Below, piece after piece: positions 61,297-64,000 of a stretch of DNA of 64,000 nucleotides. A model generated the notes under the pieces. It was not told where the DNA came from and did no database searches. It saw only the letters and a program-made list of their open reading frames with translations. The stretch comes from JALHNI01 sp965229305 (GTDB lineage Bacteria; Acidobacteriota; Terriglobia; Bryobacterales; Bryobacteraceae). The stretch spans positions 186,001 to 250,000 of the forward strand of contig CBDDIZ010000036.1 in the NCBI GenBank assembly GCA_965229305.1, read 5' to 3'. Made by a program: the position numbers and the translations under genes. Numbering within the stretch: position 1 is the first letter of the stretch; each line of letters opens with the position of its first letter.

Positions 61297-62021
61297 GACA
61301 TTTCGACTTGGACGGGTGGGTTGTAGTAAAGAATCCGCCCGCAGGATTCGCAGTAAAGAACTTCGTCCTTCACTTTCAGATCCTGGAAGTACTGCGCCCG
61401 CAAGGCGATGCGGCAGGCGGTGCAACGTCCGTCCACCACCTCGGCCATCACTTGCGGCGAGTTGTGTTTTTTGCGAATCCGCTCGCAGGCTTGTTTCAGG
61501 TTGGGCGGCATTACCGTGAGCAAAGCACGCAGTTCCGTGGCACGCTGGGCGATCTCTTTCTCGTCCGCGGCGGTCTGCGCCTTCGCTTTTTGCTTCTGCT
61601 CGTCGACGTGCTGGCGCTCGGCCCCCAACGCCACCTCAGCCGCCTTCACGTTCTTCTCGAGCGGCTCACTCTCTTCCATCAGTTGTAGAATGCGCGTCTC
61701 GCTCTCACTGATTTCGTTCTGGGCGTAGTCGATCTCGTGCTGGAACGCGCGGTACTGCTCATTGTTCTTCGCCTGCAGCATTTGATCCTTGAGCTTTGAG
61801 ATCTTTTGCTGCGCCGTCTGGATGTCCAGTTCCTTCTGCTTCCGCTCGCGCTGGTTGGCCGCCAGCACCGCCTTCTCGGCGTCAAGTTTCTTTGTATGTG
61901 CTTCGAGCTGCTTCTCGATCTCGGCGATCTGCTTGGGCAACTGAGCGACTTCCCGCTTCAGTTCCAGGATCCGCATATCGAGATTTTGCAGCTTCGAAAC
62001 TTGCTCCAGGGCTGGTTTCAT
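61293..62021 (-). CDS. Coiled-coil protein with C4 zinc ribbon (CT398/zf-RING_7 type)
   Basis: 242 residues from ATG 62021. A long antiparallel coiled coil (residues ~1-165: RILELKREVAQLPKQIAEIEKQLEA) ends in a C-terminal zinc ribbon: GRCTACRIALRAQYFQDLKVKDEVLYCESCGRILYY (C-x2-C and C-x2-C). This matches the conserved zf-RING_7/CT398-like family present in many bacteria. Proposed roles include links to flagella or nucleic acid binding but none is established here. Confidence 0.85.
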   Translation of the reverse strand: MKPALEQVSKLQNLDMRILELKREVAQLPKQIAEIEKQLEAHTKKLDAEKAVLAANQRERKQKELDIQTAQQKISKLKDQMLQAKNNEQYRAFQHEIDYAQNEISESETRILQLMEESEPLEKNVKAAEVALGAERQHVDEQKQKAKAQTAADEKEIAQRATELRALLTVMPPNLKQACERIRKKHNSPQVMAEVVDGRCTACRIALRAQYFQDLKVKDEVLYCESCGRILYYNPPVQVEMS

Positions 62022-62068
62022 AGGATCGGACCCGAGTTTAACATGGGCCGCAAGCATAAGATGAAAGC

Positions 62069-62743
62069 ATGCCCACGCGACGCCTGTTTGTGGCTTTGGC
62101 TCCGCAACTCGATAAAATCTTCAAGGGTTGGCTAAAGCCGGACCGCACAGTGCTGGGGCTGAAGGAAGCGCTGAGCGTGGGCATCGCGAACGCGGTTAAG
62201 TTTCTGGGCCAGCCGGATGGTTACTTCCGCAATGAAGTGGTGCGGATCCTGTTGCCGCCACAGTTCAAAAATGCCGAGAAGGCGATGCGCTTGGCGGGTC
62301 TGTCGCCGGTGATCGACCAGTTCATTCTCTCGATGAACCGCGCGGCCGAAGCCGCCGCCCCTTTCGCCAGGGATATCTTCGTGGGCGCGATCAAAGAAAT
62401 CACCTTCAACGATGCACGCCAGATCCTCACCGGCTCGGACACGGCGGCAACTGATTATTTTCAAGGGAAAACAACGGCGAAGCTCACCGAAAGCTTTAGG
62501 CCAGTGATTCAGAAGGCGATGTCCGAAGTCGGGGTCACGCGGCGTTACCAGGAGTTCATCGGACGCTTGAAGATGTTCCCGTTCATGAAGGTGGAAGCGT
62601 TCGATCTCGATCAATACGTAGTTTCCAAGGCCTTGCAGGGACTGTTCTATACGCTAGGCGAAGAAGAGAAGAAGATACGGACGAATCCCGCGGCCCGTGT
62701 AACATCTTTGCTGCAGGAAGTCTTCGGCAATCTGAAGCGATAA
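62069..62743 (+). CDS. DUF4197 family protein
   Basis: 224 residues. Strong family pattern: LGLKEALSVGIANAVKFLGQPDGYFRNEVVRILLPP, FILSMNRAAEAAAPFARDIFVGAIKEITFNDARQILTGSDTAATDYFQGKT, LTESFRPVIQKAMSEVGV, and QYVVSKALQGLFYTLGEEEKKIRTNPAARVTSLLQEVFG. DUF4197 proteins are usually exported; here the N-terminus is short and lacks a clear signal peptide, so an upstream start is possible. The function of the family is unknown. Confidence 0.87.
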   Translation: MPTRRLFVALAPQLDKIFKGWLKPDRTVLGLKEALSVGIANAVKFLGQPDGYFRNEVVRILLPPQFKNAEKAMRLAGLSPVIDQFILSMNRAAEAAAPFARDIFVGAIKEITFNDARQILTGSDTAATDYFQGKTTAKLTESFRPVIQKAMSEVGVTRRYQEFIGRLKMFPFMKVEAFDLDQYVVSKALQGLFYTLGEEEKKIRTNPAARVTSLLQEVFGNLKR

Positions 62744-62784
62744 AATCGAGGAGTCAGCCCTCCCGCGTCCACTTGGAGGTCCTT

Positions 62785-64000
62785 TTGCTGAAACTTGTCC
62801 TCTTAGCGACGCTCGCGATTTCCCTACCGGCGCAGCCGCCTCTCGACGATTCCACTGCGCTCGCCATCGATGCCACTCTGCGCGCGCGCCACGCGCCGCA
62901 CGGCACGATCCTGGACCCGATCTTTGAAGCGCCGGACAGCGACGCGATCTCGCATTACACCCGCTGCGGCGACTCCGCCATCTGGACCGGCCATTACCTC
63001 GCGGCGCAAAGCTTTCGTTACGCCGTCACCCGTTCGCCCGAAGCACTCGAAGGCGTCAACTTTGCGATCGAAGGCATCCGCCGGTTAATCGATGTCACGG
63101 GCATGGATGTCCTGGCGCGCTGCGCCCTGCCGGCCAACTCGCCGCACACGCCGCGCATCGTGGAAGAGGAAGGACGCCACGGCGTCTTCACCGGCAACGT
63201 CTACGGCGAACAGTGGCTGTGGATCGGCAACACGTCGCGCGACCAGTACATGGGCGTGTTCTTCGGCCTCACCGCCGCGTGGAACCTGGTGGACGTGCAG
63301 GATGTCCGCGACAAGACAAGCTGGCTGACGACGCGTCTGCTCAGCGATCTGCTGAGCCATAGCTGGCTGGTGAAGATGCCGAACGGCGACATCTCAACGA
63401 CCTTTCTCACGCGGCCGGATCAGCAATTGGCGATGCTGAAGCTCGGACGTCGCCTGAATCCCAAACGCTTTGAGACGCAGTACAAGCTGATGTCCAATGG
63501 CTCAGCGCCGGCGGTGATCGCGCCAATCGCCTTTGACGCTTTGGACAGTCACACGTCCTATTTCAAATTCAACCTGGCCGCCATCACCTTTTGGAGCCTG
63601 ATGACGAGTGGCGAGAACTGGTGGGTCAGCCGTTCCTACGAAGCAGCGTACGACATCTTCCGCCGGACGACAGACGATCATGGCAATGCTTTCTTTGACT
63701 TGGTGGACCGCGGCATCAACGGTCCGCAGGCGTCGCGGGATGCTCGCACGGTTCTTTACTTGCAGCAATGGCTCGAGCGGCCGCGGCGCGACTTCGCCGT
63801 CGACCGGCGTGGTGACTTTCCGGCCTGCGGCGAGAATCGCGCCTGCCGAGCCCTGCCCGTGAACATGCGGGTGGCTACGGACTTTCTGTGGCAACGCAGC
63901 CCGTTCCAGTTGTACGCGGCCGGCGACGGCTTTATTGAGTCCGCCGGCATTGACTTCCTGCTGCCCTACTGGATGGCCCGCTACTACGGCGTCATCCGAC
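62785..64000 (+). CDS. Secreted protein of unknown function, truncated by the window end
   Basis: About 405 codons run to the window edge without a stop. I chose TTG 62785 because GGAGGT lies 4 bases upstream and a signal peptide follows (LKLVLLATLAISLPAQ). The mature part has a consistent protein-like sequence: ISHYTRCGDSAIWTGHYLAAQSF, VFTGNVYGEQWLWIGNTSRDQYMG, and ACGENRACRALPVNMR. Recurrent Trp and Tyr with helix-like spacing suggest an alpha/alpha barrel of the glycan-lyase kind, but no family is recognised. Confidence 0.6.
   Translation, partial: MLKLVLLATLAISLPAQPPLDDSTALAIDATLRARHAPHGTILDPIFEAPDSDAISHYTRCGDSAIWTGHYLAAQSFRYAVTRSPEALEGVNFAIEGIRRLIDVTGMDVLARCALPANSPHTPRIVEEEGRHGVFTGNVYGEQWLWIGNTSRDQYMGVFFGLTAAWNLVDVQDVRDKTSWLTTRLLSDLLSHSWLVKMPNGDISTTFLTRPDQQLAMLKLGRRLNPKRFETQYKLMSNGSAPAVIAPIAFDALDSHTSYFKFNLAAITFWSLMTSGENWWVSRSYEAAYDIFRRTTDDHGNAFFDLVDRGINGPQASRDARTVLYLQQWLERPRRDFAVDRRGDFPACGENRACRALPVNMRVATDFLWQRSPFQLYAAGDGFIESAGIDFLLPYWMARYYGVIR

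Noticed and set aside
1..64000. tRNA genes, CRISPR arrays, insertion sequences or prophage genes
   Set aside because: No cloverleaf-like GGTTCGAATCC segments, no spaced repeat arrays, and no transposase, integrase or phage motifs were found on reading both strands.

Overview
The window looks like a stretch of chromosome from an acidobacterium of the Solibacter/Bryobacter group (Bryobacterales). The DNA is GC-rich and densely coding. It carries several families typical of that lineage: two proteins ending in the Solibacter-type C-terminal domain (TIGR03437), a DUF1549/DUF1553 plus DUF1501 pair, a PQQ beta-propeller dehydrogenase with a C-terminal heme motif, many Tat-leader Gfo/Idh/MocA oxidoreductases and sugar-isomerase barrels, and fused E1 alpha/beta. 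This placement is inferred from gene content only; no rRNA is present.

Layout. 1-6700: start of a secreted protein, a PQQ dehydrogenase, and a minus-strand unit DUF1549/DUF1553 - DUF1501 (broken by two frameshifts) - rubredoxin-like/MBL protein. 6740-20391: a tightly overlapping minus-strand exopolysaccharide operon of 12 genes, from outer-membrane export protein through chain-length protein, CapD-type dehydratase, aminotransferase, phosphoglycosyl transferase, polymerase, flippase, two tandem FemAB/GNAT-like proteins and a GT4 glycosyltransferase to a secreted GH-A-like barrel. 20639-24079: an aminotransferase, then a [2Fe-2S] protein, a cysteine-free DsbA-like protein and an SDR. 24076-30053: a sugar or polyol oxidation neighbourhood with four Gfo/Idh/MocA oxidoreductases, a cupin and an isomerase barrel. 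30218-31651: small and membrane proteins and an IPT/TIG lipoprotein. 31657-37021: a second glycosylation unit (GT39-like, DPM-like GT2, methyltransferase) and a divergent large membrane protein.

37022-38060: a 596-bp AT-richer non-coding leader, a DksA/TraR-like protein and a strong terminator. 38077-44834: a TrmB-type regulator with promoter and palindrome, a sugar-isomerase barrel, a degenerate GGDEF protein, an O-antigen-ligase-like protein, SixA, and a NarL-type two-component pair. 44841-49566: core metabolism (serS, citrate synthase, 2-oxoacid dehydrogenase E1). 49572-54731: alpha/beta hydrolase, small secreted protein with terminator, a DMT sugar transporter divergent from a zinc dehydrogenase, a KduD-like SDR and a CBM9 protein, suggesting uronate/deoxy-sugar use. 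54736-64000: two bPH2 membrane proteins, another isomerase barrel, a large Ig-like/TIGR03437 secreted protein with one frameshift, a kexin-like S8 protease, a zinc-ribbon coiled-coil protein, a DUF4197 protein and a partial secreted protein.

I found no mobile element, CRISPR array, tRNA or rRNA, and no defence island. The most unusual signals are the three frameshifts, the long structured-looking leader before the DksA-like gene, a 10-bp-phased direct repeat at 30406-30435, a palindrome at the TrmB promoter, the CX3CH heme motif, the YDGYF replacement in a GGDEF fold, and the nearly universal lack of space between convergent genes.
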